Shown piece after piece: positions 63,457 to 64,000 of a stretch of DNA of 64,000 bases. The stretch spans positions 372,001-436,000 of the forward strand of contig JADKKE010000032.1 of NCBI GenBank assembly GCA_016720655.1. The letters are read 5' to 3'. Position 1 is the first letter of the stretch. Each line of letters opens with the position of its first letter. Source of the stretch: Bacteroidota bacterium. GTDB taxonomy: Bacteria > Bacteroidota > Bacteroidia > AKYH767-A > 2013-40CM-41-45. The translations under genes and the position numbers were made by a program. The notes beneath the pieces are model-generated. The model had not been told where the DNA came from, did no database searches, and saw only the letters and a program-made list of their open reading frames with translations.

Positions 63457-64000
63457 CTAATTTTTAATAAACTTCATCCACCTCCTGCCGGCGGCACTTT
63501 CGCAATTGACAATATAAAGTCCATTTGCCCAGCCACTAATATCTATGGATATTGACTTCGAGGAATTGGGTTTATTTATAAAAACGGTTTCACCCAAAAT
63601 AGAAGTGATCCTTAGTGAATAGTTTGAAGCGATTTTGCTGGTTTGAAGAATATGCAAAGTGGATGAAGATGGATTGGGATACAAGAGGAATTCCGGTTGC
63701 TGAAATTCAGAAATCCCGGTATGAACGCACATCTGAATCGGATTTCTTGTGGCACCAAAGGATTCATTCATCAGGAAAGTATATGTACTGAAATCCGTAA
63801 TGCCTGGATCAGTGATTGTGTCGGTGTACGTCTGGTAAGTATTTCCTACATGTGCAAAATAAGTTACACTATTGCCTGGATTTCCAATGGTGTCACCAGA
63901 GGGCGACACCATTTGAATCGATGGGTAATTAACGTGATTCGAGTTGCCATTAAAAACTCTGACATTAATAAAAATTGGATTGGAAGGTTCATACCATACG
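63457..64000 (-). CDS. T9SS type A sorting-domain protein (5' partial at window end)
   Basis: The frame stays open to base 64000, so the start lies beyond the window; the ATG at 63912 is internal. About 180 codons are visible: beta-rich segments (NPIFINVRVFNG, TDPGITDFSTYTFLMN) and the C-terminal T9SS type A domain FLLYPNPSSSTLHIL ending GRRWMKFIKN. The gene encodes another secreted or surface-anchored protein. Nothing can be said about its main domain. Confidence 0.82.
   Translation of the reverse strand, partial: VWYEPSNPIFINVRVFNGNSNHVNYPSIQMVSPSGDTIGNPGNSVTYFAHVGNTYQTYTDTITDPGITDFSTYTFLMNESFGATRNPIQMCVHTGISEFQQPEFLLYPNPSSSTLHILQTSKIASNYSLRITSILGETVFINKPNSSKSISIDISGWANGLYIVNCESAAGRRWMKFIKN

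Noticed and set aside
63319..63555. Plus-strand frame with a lipobox-like stretch near the window end
   Set aside because: It overlaps the antisense T9SS sorting domain, which is clearly real, and runs through the GTACCAG repeats.
1..64000. tRNA, rRNA or riboswitch genes
   Set aside because: None of the gaps I read shows a cloverleaf-like sequence, rRNA stretch or known riboswitch core; very divergent RNAs could be missed by eye.

Overview
The window reads as chromosomal DNA of a Bacteroidota bacterium that carries a type IX secretion system (T9SS). Seven large surface or secreted proteins end in the T9SS type A sorting domain (a 'YPNP'-like motif plus a C-terminal beta-sandwich). Other pointers to the phylum are lipoproteins with a Cys-Lys-Lys start after the lipobox, a TonB-dependent receptor with an N-terminal carboxypeptidase-like plug domain, DUF6089 beta-barrels, weak or absent Shine-Dalgarno sequences, and -7 boxes of the phylum's TAnnTTTG type. 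No rRNA, tRNA, CRISPR array, phage or intact insertion sequence was seen. No T9SS machinery genes are present, only cargo.

Layout. 1-4.2 kb: the end of a giant repeat-rich T9SS adhesin, then a DUF6089 barrel. 4.2-13.2 kb: OmpA-like lipoprotein, cardiolipin-synthase-like enzyme, DUF1844 protein, coiled-coil membrane protein, a 1166-residue outer-membrane protein and exodeoxyribonuclease III. 13.2-22.8 kb: a long minus-strand envelope-biogenesis block (CBS protein, Omp85-like protein, NAD kinase, two DUF6089 barrels, undecaprenyl diphosphate synthase, BamA and two OmpH/Skp chaperones), transcribed in that order. 23-24.6 kb: pdxJ and an alpha/beta hydrolase. 24.7-30.3 kb: DUF5689 lipoprotein, TonB-dependent receptor and a secreted endonuclease/phosphatase-fold enzyme, which look like a nucleic-acid or phosphate scavenging set. 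30.3-42.8 kb: a frameshifted deoxyhypusine-synthase-like gene, SBBP-repeat T9SS protein, small hypothetical, frameshifted alpha/beta hydrolase, a 'SpecificRecomb' membrane protein, a PQQ-like propeller and another T9SS protein.

43.0-49.7 kb is the most unusual part. It looks like a copper or soft-metal handling locus made of unfamiliar parts: two paralogous small Cys-motif proteins (both without an ATG start), a Met/His-rich barrel, an MbnP-family lipoprotein, a haem-motif lipoprotein, a Met-rich T9SS protein, a YHS-domain lipoprotein, a divergent pair of HMA-domain protein and outer-membrane barrel, and a small lipoprotein. 50.3-64 kb holds two more T9SS proteins, a lipoprotein, PepD, an S41 protease, a DUF2807 lipoprotein, a DUF2339 membrane protein and the end of a further T9SS protein.

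Two features run across the window. One is a family of in-phase 7-bp intergenic repeats (CACYAAN and relatives) at five or six loci. The other is a pair of otherwise intact genes broken by what look like single-base losses in homopolymer runs, which raises the possibility of assembly error.
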